Origin: Alphaproteobacteria bacterium
Lineage (GTDB): Bacteria; Pseudomonadota; Alphaproteobacteria; BNTO01
Assembly (NCBI GenBank): GCA_025996655.1
Contig: BNTO01000054.1
Location: 1 to 6,355 of the forward strand
Length of the DNA stretch: 6,355 bases
Reading direction: 5' to 3'
The notes below the pieces were generated by a model, which saw only the letters and a program-made list of their open reading frames with translations, was not told the DNA's origin and made no database searches. The position numbers and the translations under genes were made by a program. Shown in pieces: positions 1 to 5,280 of the stretch; position 1 is the stretch's first letter; every line of letters starts with the position of its first letter.

Positions 1-175
1 AAGGAAAGGGGGAGGCGTATCCCTTAAACACACGTTTTTGCTTGGTTCTAACGGCGGAGGGAGATTGTGTGACAAGGCCTTTTTCCTTGAGGTTGCAAAG
101 GATTCGGCCGACCGTGCTTTTGCTGAGACCTAAGCTTGAAAAGGCATTGGGAAAATATAATATTATCGTTCCCAT
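1..175 (-). pseudogene. Partial transposase-like HTH fragment (IS481/rve-integrase type), probably degraded
   Basis: Reading leftwards from an ATG at 175 there are 58 open codons running off the window edge. The peptide contains LSKSTVGRILCNLKEKGLV, the helix-turn-helix pattern (S-x-STVGRIL-x-x-L-x-x-x-G) that in IS481-like and related rve transposases lies just before the DDE catalytic core. A basic stretch (RTKQKRVFKGY) follows, as expected for the linker to that core. Just upstream, a second frame (ATG at 215, stop at 177-179) encodes MKDTPWEFGLST. Joining the frames with a one-base shift gives a continuous sequence across the junction, so a frameshift is likely. No catalytic residues are visible because the fragment leaves the window. 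The family assignment is from remembered motif patterns, not a search. A MarR-like winged helix is a less likely alternative. Confidence 0.45.
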
Positions 176-272
176 TTTAGGTTGAAAGGCCGAACTCCCA
201 TGGAGTATCTTTCATCTCAGGACGCTCTCGTACCGTCTCAAATTATGGGGACTTATACACTCTCTTCTTTTC

Positions 273-354
273 CTGTACAGCCTAGCGAATTTCGCCCAAA
301 ATGATTTTGGATTTTTGGATTTTTTTTCATCATGTCGTTCCAAGATCTTCTTGA
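273..354 (+). repeat. Leader repeat copy 1 (murD 5' region)
   Basis: This 82-nt block matches 3863-3944 without gaps at 71 of 82 positions. The first 15 bases, CTGTACAGCCTAGCG, are identical. It spans about 59 nt of leader plus the first seven or eight codons of murD. It contains the 8-bp palindrome CTGTACAG (273-280) and the inverted repeat GCGAA-T-TTCGC (285-295). No Shine-Dalgarno-like sequence stands before the murD ATG in either copy. The function is unknown; it may be a regulatory leader or a dispersed repeat that supplies a gene start. Confidence 0.85.
301..354 (+). other. Possible 17-residue leader ORF overlapping the murD start
   Basis: An ATG 31 nt before the murD ATG opens a frame of 17 codons plus TGA (MILDFWIFFHHVVPRSS). 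It ends 20 nt inside murD, in a different frame. The matching copy at 3891-3944 keeps the same length, start, stop and C-terminal pattern (HHVVP-basic-SS), with no indel. No ribosome binding site is visible. Conservation of the frame may simply reflect the recent copying of the block. Confidence 0.25.
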
Positions 355-1720
355 TCCATCTCCGCAAAAAGGTGTCCTCATTCTTGGCCGAGGGAAAACG
401 GGCGAAGCTGTTTTTGATTTTTTCCAAAAGAGAAACGTTAGTGCGTGGGTTTTTGACGAAGCAAAGCCTCATAGCCTGGTGCGCCTTGAAGATATCCCTT
501 GGGGGCACCTTGCTTTTCTTGTCCAAAGCCCAGGTTTCCCGCCGTCTCATCCCGTGTGTCTTCAGGCGCACAAAAAAAATCTTCCTATTTTGAGCGATAT
601 TGATATTTTCCGCCAATGCACCGTGGAAATGCGCTGCGTCGGCGTGACCGGAACCAACGGCAAATCCACAACAACCGCCCTTATCGGGCATGTGCTTCAG
701 CAGCATTTCCCCAAAGTTTTTGTGGGCGGCAATATTGGCGCCCCCGTCCTCACTCTTCCTTTGCCGGATACGCTGCCGCCCGGGTCCGCCCCCGTCTACG
801 TTTTGGAATTGTCTTCCTTTCAGCTCGAACTTGCGAACTCTCTTTCTTTAGAGGCCGCCGTTTGGACGAACTTGACCGAAGATCACTTAACGCGTCATCA
901 AACAATAGAAAAGTATAGTGCGGCCAAAAGAAAAATTTTTACGGACGCCAAAGCGTGCTTTGTCGGCGTGGATGACGCCTTTTCGCACGACGTGTACACG
1001 CAATTGAAGCAACAGGGGCGCGCGGTTTCTAGTTTTTCTTTAGCTCAAGGAGCGGATTATTGTGTGGACGTTCAAGGCATGTTGTGGGGGCAGACCTCTC
1101 AGGGGGCCCGCCCCATTTTTAGTTTGGCAAAGCACCCTTATCTTTCGGGCTGCCACAATTTTCAAAATATGGGGCTGGCCTATGGCGTTGCGAAATTTTT
1201 TGGCCTAGCCGACAAAGATATTGCCGAGGGCATTTTTTCGTTTCGAGGCCTTCCTCACCGCCTTGAACGGTGCGGTACCTGGAACGGCATCATTTTTATT
1301 AACGATAGCAAGGCCACCAACGCCGCCTCAACCCTTCAGGCGCTGCGGAGTTTTCCAAACGATTCGCTCTTTCTTATCGCTGGGGGCCGCCCCAAAAGCG
1401 ATGGCCTCACGCCCGCCATTTCCGCCATGCATAACGTCAAAAAAGTTTTTCTCATTGGAGAAGCGTCGGAACGCTTCGCGCAGGAATTAAAGGAACACAG
1501 TAACATTCCCTTTGCGTTTTGCCCAACGTTGGACCGCGCTCTTCACGAAGCGTTTCTTGAAGCCCAGCGAGCCGCGCCCCCAAAAGGCGCCCCCATCATT
1601 TTACTGTCCCCGGCCTGTGCCAGTTTCGACCAATTCTCCAGCTTTGAAGAACGCGGCGACTGTTTCAAAAATTGCGTCCAAAATCTCTTGAAAAAGGGGG
1701 GGCATAATGGCGCCACCTAA
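332..1720 (+). CDS. murD: UDP-N-acetylmuramoyl-L-alanine--D-glutamate ligase MurD
   Basis: This cytoplasmic Mur ligase adds D-glutamate to UDP-MurNAc-L-alanine using ATP. At 462 residues it is normal length. Visible landmarks: N-terminal UDP-binding loop GRGKTG (19-24) and SPGF (66-69); P-loop GVTGTNGKSTTT (104-115); GGNIG (132-136); ELSSFQLE (159-166); TNLTEDHLTRH (179-189, usually NLxPDHLDRH); the lysine expected to be carbamylated in YSAAKRKIF (K199); HNFQN (275-279); GLPHRLE (306-312); NDSKATN (324-330); and the C-terminal LSPACASFDQFSSFEERG (425-442). The ATG at 332 puts the UDP-binding loop at the usual distance from the N-terminus, but it lacks a visible Shine-Dalgarno sequence. Start and leader lie in a repeat shared with murG. 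The 3' end overlaps ftsW by 14 nt, implying co-transcription and translational coupling. Confidence 0.97.
   Translation: MSFQDLLDPSPQKGVLILGRGKTGEAVFDFFQKRNVSAWVFDEAKPHSLVRLEDIPWGHLAFLVQSPGFPPSHPVCLQAHKKNLPILSDIDIFRQCTVEMRCVGVTGTNGKSTTTALIGHVLQQHFPKVFVGGNIGAPVLTLPLPDTLPPGSAPVYVLELSSFQLELANSLSLEAAVWTNLTEDHLTRHQTIEKYSAAKRKIFTDAKACFVGVDDAFSHDVYTQLKQQGRAVSSFSLAQGADYCVDVQGMLWGQTSQGARPIFSLAKHPYLSGCHNFQNMGLAYGVAKFFGLADKDIAEGIFSFRGLPHRLERCGTWNGIIFINDSKATNAASTLQALRSFPNDSLFLIAGGRPKSDGLTPAISAMHNVKKVFLIGEASERFAQELKEHSNIPFAFCPTLDRALHEAFLEAQRAAPPKGAPIILLSPACASFDQFSSFEERGDCFKNCVQNLLKKGGHNGAT
1695..1702 (+). promoter_or_regulatory. Shine-Dalgarno of ftsW inside the murD 3' end
   Basis: AGGGGGGG ends four bases before the ATG at 1707. 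It lies within the last codons of murD and supports the chosen ftsW start and coupling of the two genes. Confidence 0.7.
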
Positions 1721-2852
1721 TCCCTCCTTTGTTCGGCGCGACGCCAGCGTCCTAGGCCGTTGGTGGTGGACGGTGGACCACGGCCTGCTGTGGGCCGTGC
1801 TGCTCCTCACGTTGATTGGCCTCGTCCTCAGCGTTTCGGCAAGCCCCTGCGTGGCGGCGCGCATTGGGTTTGCGCGTTTTTCTTTCGTCAAGAAACATTT
1901 TCTGATGGTGCCGCTCTCTCTTATGACCATGGTCGCCGTTTCGCTTCTTTCTCCACAAAATATTCGAAAATTTTCGCTTCTCGTTTTGGCGGCGGGCCTT
2001 TTCGGGCTGGTTCTCGTTCTTTTTGCGGGGCAGGAGATCAAGGGCGCAAAACGCTGGCTTTTCCTTTTTGGTTTTTCCCTGCAGCCGTCCGAATTTGTCA
2101 AACCCGCGCTTCTTATTCTTGTGGCGTGGCTTTTGACAGAACGGCACAAAGATGCCGACTTCCCCGGCTTTAAACTGGCCCTCTTTTTCATAGGTCTTGT
2201 CACAGCGCTCACGCTTTTGCAGCCGGATATTGGCATGACGCTTGTCATTATTATGTCTTGTATGGTGCAAATTTTTATCGCCGGCATGCCGTTGCTTTGG
2301 GTTTTTGTTCTTGCCTTTTTAGGCATTTCGGGGCTTTCACTTTCTTACTTTTTTATCCCGCATGTGGCTAATCGCCTGGATGCGTTTTTCCATCCCGAAA
2401 CGGGCGACCCGGATCAACTCTATCAAATCCGCCAATCGCTGGCCGCCTTTCATCACGGCGGTTGGTGGGGGTGCGGGCCCGGTGAAGGCATTATTAAGCG
2501 CTTGGTCCCGGACGCGCACGCGGATTTTGTGTTTTCGGTGGCGGGCGAGGAATACGGCCTTATTCTTTGCCTTTTTATCGCGGCGCTTTTCGCTTTCGTC
2601 GTGATTCGCTCCCTCTTTCTTGCGATGCGCCAACAAAATTTATTTGTTATTTTTAGCGTCACGGGCCTTTCGGTTCAGTTTGGGCTGCAAGCGTTTATTA
2701 ATATGGCCACAGCGCTGCGCCTCATCCCCACCAAGGGAATGACGCTGCCTTTTGTGAGCTACGGCGGCTCGTCCATTATTGCGGTCGGGCTTGGGATGGG
2801 TATGGTCCTGGCTTTAACGCAAAAACGGCATGGATTTGTAGGGGATTTATAA
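1707..2852 (+). CDS. ftsW: Septal peptidoglycan glycosyltransferase FtsW (SEDS family)
   Basis: This polytopic inner-membrane SEDS protein polymerises lipid II at the division septum together with FtsI. It has 381 residues with about ten hydrophobic segments. The N-terminus WWWTVDHGLLWAVLLL (19-34) followed by SASP (44-47) is typical of alphaproteobacterial FtsW. Other landmarks: EIKGAKRW (110-117); LQPSEFVKP (125-133); LQPDIGMT (171-178), with the catalytic-loop aspartate at 174; PETGDPDQLYQIRQSLAAF (230-248); GGWWGCGPGEG (251-261); DAHADFVFSVAGEEYG (269-284); and LPFVSYGGSS (347-356). Pattern and motif set favour FtsW over RodA because it lies between murD and (remnant) murG. It is intact. 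It is followed five bases later by a broken murG start instead of the intact gene. Confidence 0.97.
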   Translation: MAPPNPSFVRRDASVLGRWWWTVDHGLLWAVLLLTLIGLVLSVSASPCVAARIGFARFSFVKKHFLMVPLSLMTMVAVSLLSPQNIRKFSLLVLAAGLFGLVLVLFAGQEIKGAKRWLFLFGFSLQPSEFVKPALLILVAWLLTERHKDADFPGFKLALFFIGLVTALTLLQPDIGMTLVIIMSCMVQIFIAGMPLLWVFVLAFLGISGLSLSYFFIPHVANRLDAFFHPETGDPDQLYQIRQSLAAFHHGGWWGCGPGEGIIKRLVPDAHADFVFSVAGEEYGLILCLFIAALFAFVVIRSLFLAMRQQNLFVIFSVTGLSVQFGLQAFINMATALRLIPTKGMTLPFVSYGGSSIIAVGLGMGMVLALTQKRHGFVGDL

Positions 2853-2857
2853 AAAAG

Positions 2858-2998
2858 ATGGAACGGTTAGGGAAGGCGGGAGCGGCGAAAAAAGCGCCTC
2901 TTTTCGTGTTGGCGCCGGAGGAACGGGCTGTTCCAAAAACGTGGCGTACGGAAAAATCTTGTCGCTTGAACAAGGCTATGCGATTTTTCTTGACATAA
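2858..2998 (+). pseudogene. murG: Truncated, frameshifted remnant of the murG 5' end
   Basis: Five bases after the ftsW stop, at the expected murG position, an ATG opens 46 codons beginning MERLGKAGAAKKAPLFVLA. The stretch 2886-2927 matches 4016-4058 of the intact murG with two substitutions and one missing base. The deletion lies in the codons for the AAGGTGG nucleotide-sugar-binding loop and shifts the frame, giving APEERAVPK in place of AAGGTGG. Restoring the base gives LAAGGTG, after which nucleotide similarity to murG stops. The most likely reading is that this was the original murG start, now a decayed stub. A short expressed 46-residue peptide is possible but has no supporting signal. 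Its tail contains the promoter of the next gene. Confidence 0.8.
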
Positions 2999-3018
2999 GC
3001 CTTTTATCTTATTATACA
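2990..3018 (+). promoter_or_regulatory. Sigma70-type promoter of the 3098-3634 gene
   Basis: A perfect -35 TTGACA (2990-2995) is separated by 17 nt from a -10-like TATACA (3013-3018). This is the best promoter match in the window. Transcription would begin near 3025, leaving a leader of about 70 nt before the ATG at 3098. The -35 overlaps the end of the murG remnant. Confidence 0.65.
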
Positions 3019-3097
3019 TTAAAATTATGGGGGACGCTTTCTTTTTTCTGAATTAGGGTGCGTTCATTTTTTGTTTTTTTATTTATTGGAGATTTTT

Positions 3098-3634
3098 ATG
3101 AATTTTAAGAAAATTTTATTTGTTGCCCCTATGTGCATGGGATTGTTAAGTGCGGGGCAAAGCAGTCTTCACTTTGTAACGAGCGACGGACTAGTATTGA
3201 CGGAAAGAACTGCTACAGCTGCGGTGATTAAGAACTTAAAAGGACATGACAAAGATCGCTATAGACAAAGCAATTCCTTCGCTGTCAGACCCGACAAGGA
3301 ACTTCTTTTGAAGGAACTTTACAAGAGCGATTTGAGCGAGCCGCCTTTGGGCGCGACTGGCCAAGAAGCCGCAGGCGCCCTAAGAGACGAAAGAAGGGTG
3401 AATAACTCCGTGGGAGGGATCGAAATCTTTGGAAGTTACGAATCTGCATTTTTGACGGGTTGCGGGTCGGTAGACATTTTTAGCCCAGCGGAGCGGGTCG
3501 TAAAGGTTTTAAAAGCGATCAAAATAAAATATCCAGAGGTACTGGGAAGGTACCTCAAAAGCAAAGCTTACACTCAACATACCGGCAAAGCGCGGCTGGA
3601 CAATCTGCTAGAAGCGGAAAACCTATTTGACTAA
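3098..3634 (+). CDS. Small exported protein of unknown function
   Basis: I do not recognise this 178-residue protein. ATG 3098 is chosen because GGAG (3088-3091) lies six bases upstream; a longer form from TTG 3071 has no such site. The N-terminus MNFKKILFVAPMCMGLLSAG has lysines then a hydrophobic core, a likely Sec signal peptide cleaved near residues 18-20. The mature part is hydrophilic and charged. It contains a Gly/Ser patch with one cysteine (LTGCGSVDIFSP, 119-130) and a basic, probably helical C-terminal half (VVKVLKAIKIKYPEVLGRYLKS, in part 134-155). Seven of ten arginine codons are AGA or AGG, whereas murD, ftsW and murG mostly use CGN. This suggests recent arrival or low expression. 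It has its own promoter and a terminator downstream, so it is a separate transcription unit inserted between ftsW and murG. Confidence 0.8.
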   Translation: MNFKKILFVAPMCMGLLSAGQSSLHFVTSDGLVLTERTATAAVIKNLKGHDKDRYRQSNSFAVRPDKELLLKELYKSDLSEPPLGATGQEAAGALRDERRVNNSVGGIEIFGSYESAFLTGCGSVDIFSPAERVVKVLKAIKIKYPEVLGRYLKSKAYTQHTGKARLDNLLEAENLFD

Positions 3635-3674
3635 CTTCTTCTTCCTTCCTCTCCGGCAAATGTGGAGAAATGTC

Positions 3675-3684
3675 GGGGGGGGGG
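3675..3684 (+). repeat. G10 homopolymer tract
   Basis: Ten consecutive G residues are flanked by TGTC and ACA. Tracts of this length are prone to slipped-strand length change. It lies 41 nt after a stop codon, outside any supported gene, so no frame-switching role is evident. Confidence 0.9.
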
Positions 3685-3777
3685 ACAACTCTAAAAAGAA
3701 GTTGAGTCGAAAAGAAGGCAACAGAAGATCGAAATCACAAGGAAAAGCTTGGAAGGTTCCATTTTTCTCGAACTCAA

Positions 3778-3794
3778 AAGTCTCCGGGAGACTT
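3778..3794 (+). repeat. Perfect short inverted repeat just before the terminator
   Basis: AAGTCTCCGGGAGACTT can fold as a six- or seven-pair stem with a very small loop. It directly abuts the terminator hairpin, so the transcript would end in two tandem hairpins. It may stabilise the 3' end or be a protein-binding palindrome. Confidence 0.7.
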
Positions 3795-3795
3795 G

Positions 3796-3840
3796 ACTCC
3801 GCTGTTTCTGTAAGCAGATTCAGCGGAGTTTTCTTTTGTT
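3796..3840 (+). terminator. Rho-independent terminator
   Basis: The stem ACTCCGCTG (3796-3804) pairs perfectly with CAGCGGAGT (3821-3829) and is followed by the T-rich tail TTTTCTTTTGTT. The loop can form an inner CTG/CAG pair. It should end transcription of the 3098-3634 gene and isolate murG from upstream transcription, so murG probably needs its own promoter. Confidence 0.85.
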
Positions 3841-3862
3841 ACCGCAATTTCTCTTTTTTTTT

Positions 3863-3944
3863 CTGTACAGCCTAGCGCATTTCGCCAAAAATGAAGTTGG
3901 ATTTTATGATTGGTTCTCATCATGTCGTTCCCAAATCTTCTTGA
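3863..3944 (+). repeat. Leader repeat copy 2 (murG 5' region)
   Basis: This is an 82-nt block, 71 of 82 identical and ungapped to 273-354. It keeps the palindrome CTGTACAG (3863-3870). The second inverted repeat is partly spoiled (GCGCATTTCGC, 3875-3885). It supplies the murG start codon and first seven or eight codons, giving MSFPNLLD compared with MSFQDLLD in MurD. The two proteins are otherwise unrelated at this end, so the similarity reflects copied DNA and not protein homology. Confidence 0.85.
3891..3944 (+). other. Possible 17-residue leader ORF overlapping the murG start
   Basis: An ATG 31 nt before the murG ATG opens 17 codons plus TGA (MKLDFMIGSHHVVPKSS). It parallels the frame at 301-354 exactly in length and position. 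Most differences between the two peptides are non-synonymous in the first half, while HHVVP-K/R-SS is kept. No ribosome binding site is seen. It is listed as a candidate only. Confidence 0.25.
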
Positions 3945-5127
3945 CAACTCTCCCACCAAAGCGGCACACCAAAAATCGAATTCTGAAGAGCCCGGCAAAA
4001 AAAACCGAAAGAGATCGAAAAAAGCGCCTCTTTTTGTGTTGGCCGCCGGGGGAACGGGAGGGCACGTGTTTCCAGCGCTGAGTTTGGCGCGGGTCCTTAA
4101 ACAGCGGGGCCATCGCGTTGTCCTTTTTACGGATGAGCGCGCTGAACCCTGGGTTCAGCCTCAAGATTTTGCGCGCATTTTTGTGACCCACTTAAAAAAA
4201 ACACACGGGCGGACCACGCGCCTTTCGTTTGCCTTGCGCTTGCTTGGGTGCGGCGTCAAAAGTCTGGCTTTTTTCGTAAGGCACCGCCCCGCTGTCGTTG
4301 TAGGCTTTGGCGGCTACCCTTCGGCTCCCACCGTTTTGGCCGCCCAATGGCTGCGTATTCCCTTTGTGTTGCACGAATGCAACGCTTTGCTAGGGCGAGC
4401 AAATGAAAGGCTTATGCCCAAAGCCAGGGCTGTCACGACAGGATTTCCCGAAGTCTCGAAGATTGATGCGAAAAAACAAATTTTTGTGGGGAATCCTTTA
4501 AGGCAAGAATTTGAGGCGCTTAAAGCGCATTCTTATGAACCGCCTCAAAAATCAGGCCCCCTGAATCTTCTTGTTTTGGGGGGCAGCCAGGGCTCTCACA
4601 TTTTTTCCAGCACCGTTCCCTTGGCCCTTCAGGCGCTTCCTCAAGAATTTTTAAGGCGTCTGTCCCTTGTTCAGCAAGTCCGCGAGGCCGACGCAGAAAC
4701 GGTGAAGCACGGGTACGCGCGCCTTGGCGTTTCCGCTACGTTACGCCCTTTTTTTAAGGATGTCGCCCAACAGCTTGATTCTGCCCATATGATCATTTCC
4801 CGCTCAGGCGCGCTTACGCTGGCCGAAATAGCCGCGGCGGGCCTCCCTTCTATCTTGGTTCCTCTGGCGCATTCACGCGACGGGGATCAATTTGCGAACG
4901 CGTCGCACTACCGCGATGCGGGCGCAGCTGTTTTGATGGAAGAGAAGGATTTTGTGCCGGAAAAACTCAAAAATGTTTTGCTGGAATTGTTTGAAAACGC
5001 GGAGGTCCTCAAAAAAATGAGCCTCGCCGCGCGCAAAAAAGCGTGCTTCCATGCGACGGAAAAAATGGCGGATGAGGTGGATCGACGAGTTTGGGGAAGA
5101 AAAAACAAAAAAGTTTACGATTCTTGA
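3922..5127 (+). CDS. murG: UDP-GlcNAc:lipid I N-acetylglucosaminyltransferase MurG, with a mosaic N-terminus
   Basis: This peripheral inner-membrane GT-B glycosyltransferase transfers GlcNAc from UDP-GlcNAc to lipid I, forming lipid II. From ATG 3922 it has 401 residues, longer than usual (about 355-370) because of an N-terminal extension. Landmarks: AAGGTGGHVFPAL (41-53), GFGGYPS (128-134), HECNALLGRAN (151-161), GNPLR (190-194), LGGSQGS (219-225), and SRSGALTLAEIAAAGLPSIL (293-312) followed by VPLAHSRDGDQFANA (313-327). The usual HEQN reads HECN here, a Gln-to-Cys change at residue 153. The ATG at 3922 matches the murD start in the shared leader repeat; a TTG at 3910 would add four residues. 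Residues 1-8 come from the repeat, about 9-31 are a charged linker, and the native sequence resumes at SKKAPLFVLAAGG. It is not followed by murC. Confidence 0.96.
   Translation: MSFPNLLDNSPTKAAHQKSNSEEPGKKNRKRSKKAPLFVLAAGGTGGHVFPALSLARVLKQRGHRVVLFTDERAEPWVQPQDFARIFVTHLKKTHGRTTRLSFALRLLGCGVKSLAFFVRHRPAVVVGFGGYPSAPTVLAAQWLRIPFVLHECNALLGRANERLMPKARAVTTGFPEVSKIDAKKQIFVGNPLRQEFEALKAHSYEPPQKSGPLNLLVLGGSQGSHIFSSTVPLALQALPQEFLRRLSLVQQVREADAETVKHGYARLGVSATLRPFFKDVAQQLDSAHMIISRSGALTLAEIAAAGLPSILVPLAHSRDGDQFANASHYRDAGAAVLMEEKDFVPEKLKNVLLELFENAEVLKKMSLAARKKACFHATEKMADEVDRRVWGRKNKKVYDS
4016..4058 (+). repeat. Direct repeat of the murG 5' coding block (intact copy)
   Basis: This 43-nt segment of murG, encoding AAGGTG at its end, recurs at 2886-2927 in the same orientation with two substitutions and a one-base deletion. 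The two copies bracket about 1.09 kb containing the secreted-protein gene, terminator and leader repeat copy 2. Confidence 0.85.
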
Positions 5128-5163
5128 AAAATTTCTTTTTATTCCGTCCAAGCGCCGTAAACT
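5112..5163. repeat. Widely spaced inverted repeat at the murG 3' end
   Basis: AGTTTACG (5112-5119) and CGTAAACT (5156-5163) are perfect 8-base complements separated by 36 bases. They straddle the murG stop at 5127. The loop is long and no strong U-run directly follows, so this is not a classical terminator. It could be a weak 3' structure or coincidence. Confidence 0.35.
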
Positions 5164-5266
5164 CACGGAAAGATATATACAATTTTATTAAAACTTTATG
5201 GGCTTTTATTTTTTTTGACTTTCACCCTTAGAATACCAAACAATGAGTATTAGGGAAGTGAAAAAA

Positions 5267-5272
5267 AGGGGA
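5267..5272 (+). promoter_or_regulatory. Shine-Dalgarno of the 5281 gene
   Basis: AGGGGA lies eight bases before the ATG at 5281 and supports that start. Confidence 0.65.
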
Positions 5273-5280
5273 TTTTTGCA

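Larger units (their letters stand above)
3635..3862. other. Spacer between the secreted-protein gene and the murG leader repeat
   Basis: I see no convincing gene in these 228 bases. An open frame at 3627-3875 has low-complexity, Lys/Arg/Phe-rich content without a ribosome binding site. The spacer holds a G10 run, a short perfect hairpin and a terminator, listed separately. The last 30 bases before the repeat are pyrimidine-rich, resembling the CT-rich bases before repeat copy 1. Confidence 0.6.

Noticed and set aside
136..161. Promoter TTGAAA...TATAAT upstream of murD
   Set aside because: The spacer is only 14 nt, too short for a standard sigma70 promoter, and it lies inside the transposase fragment.
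212..706. Minus-strand open frame opposite the murD start
   Set aside because: It overlaps the conserved murD N-terminal domain and shows only low-complexity basic sequence.
1601..2326. Long minus-strand open frame opposite ftsW
   Set aside because: ftsW on the plus strand is unambiguous; the antisense frame is Arg/Lys/Thr-rich with no domain and follows from codon bias.
3071..3097. Upstream TTG start for the exported protein
   Set aside because: The ATG at 3098 has GGAG at the right distance and gives a clean signal peptide; the TTG lies in a T-rich leader.
3627..3875. Possible small gene after the exported protein
   Set aside because: It has no ribosome binding site, runs through the G10 tract and the terminator hairpin, and has biased composition.
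3910..3921. Upstream TTG start for murG
   Set aside because: The ATG at 3922 corresponds exactly to the murD ATG in the shared leader repeat, and the TTG has no ribosome binding site.
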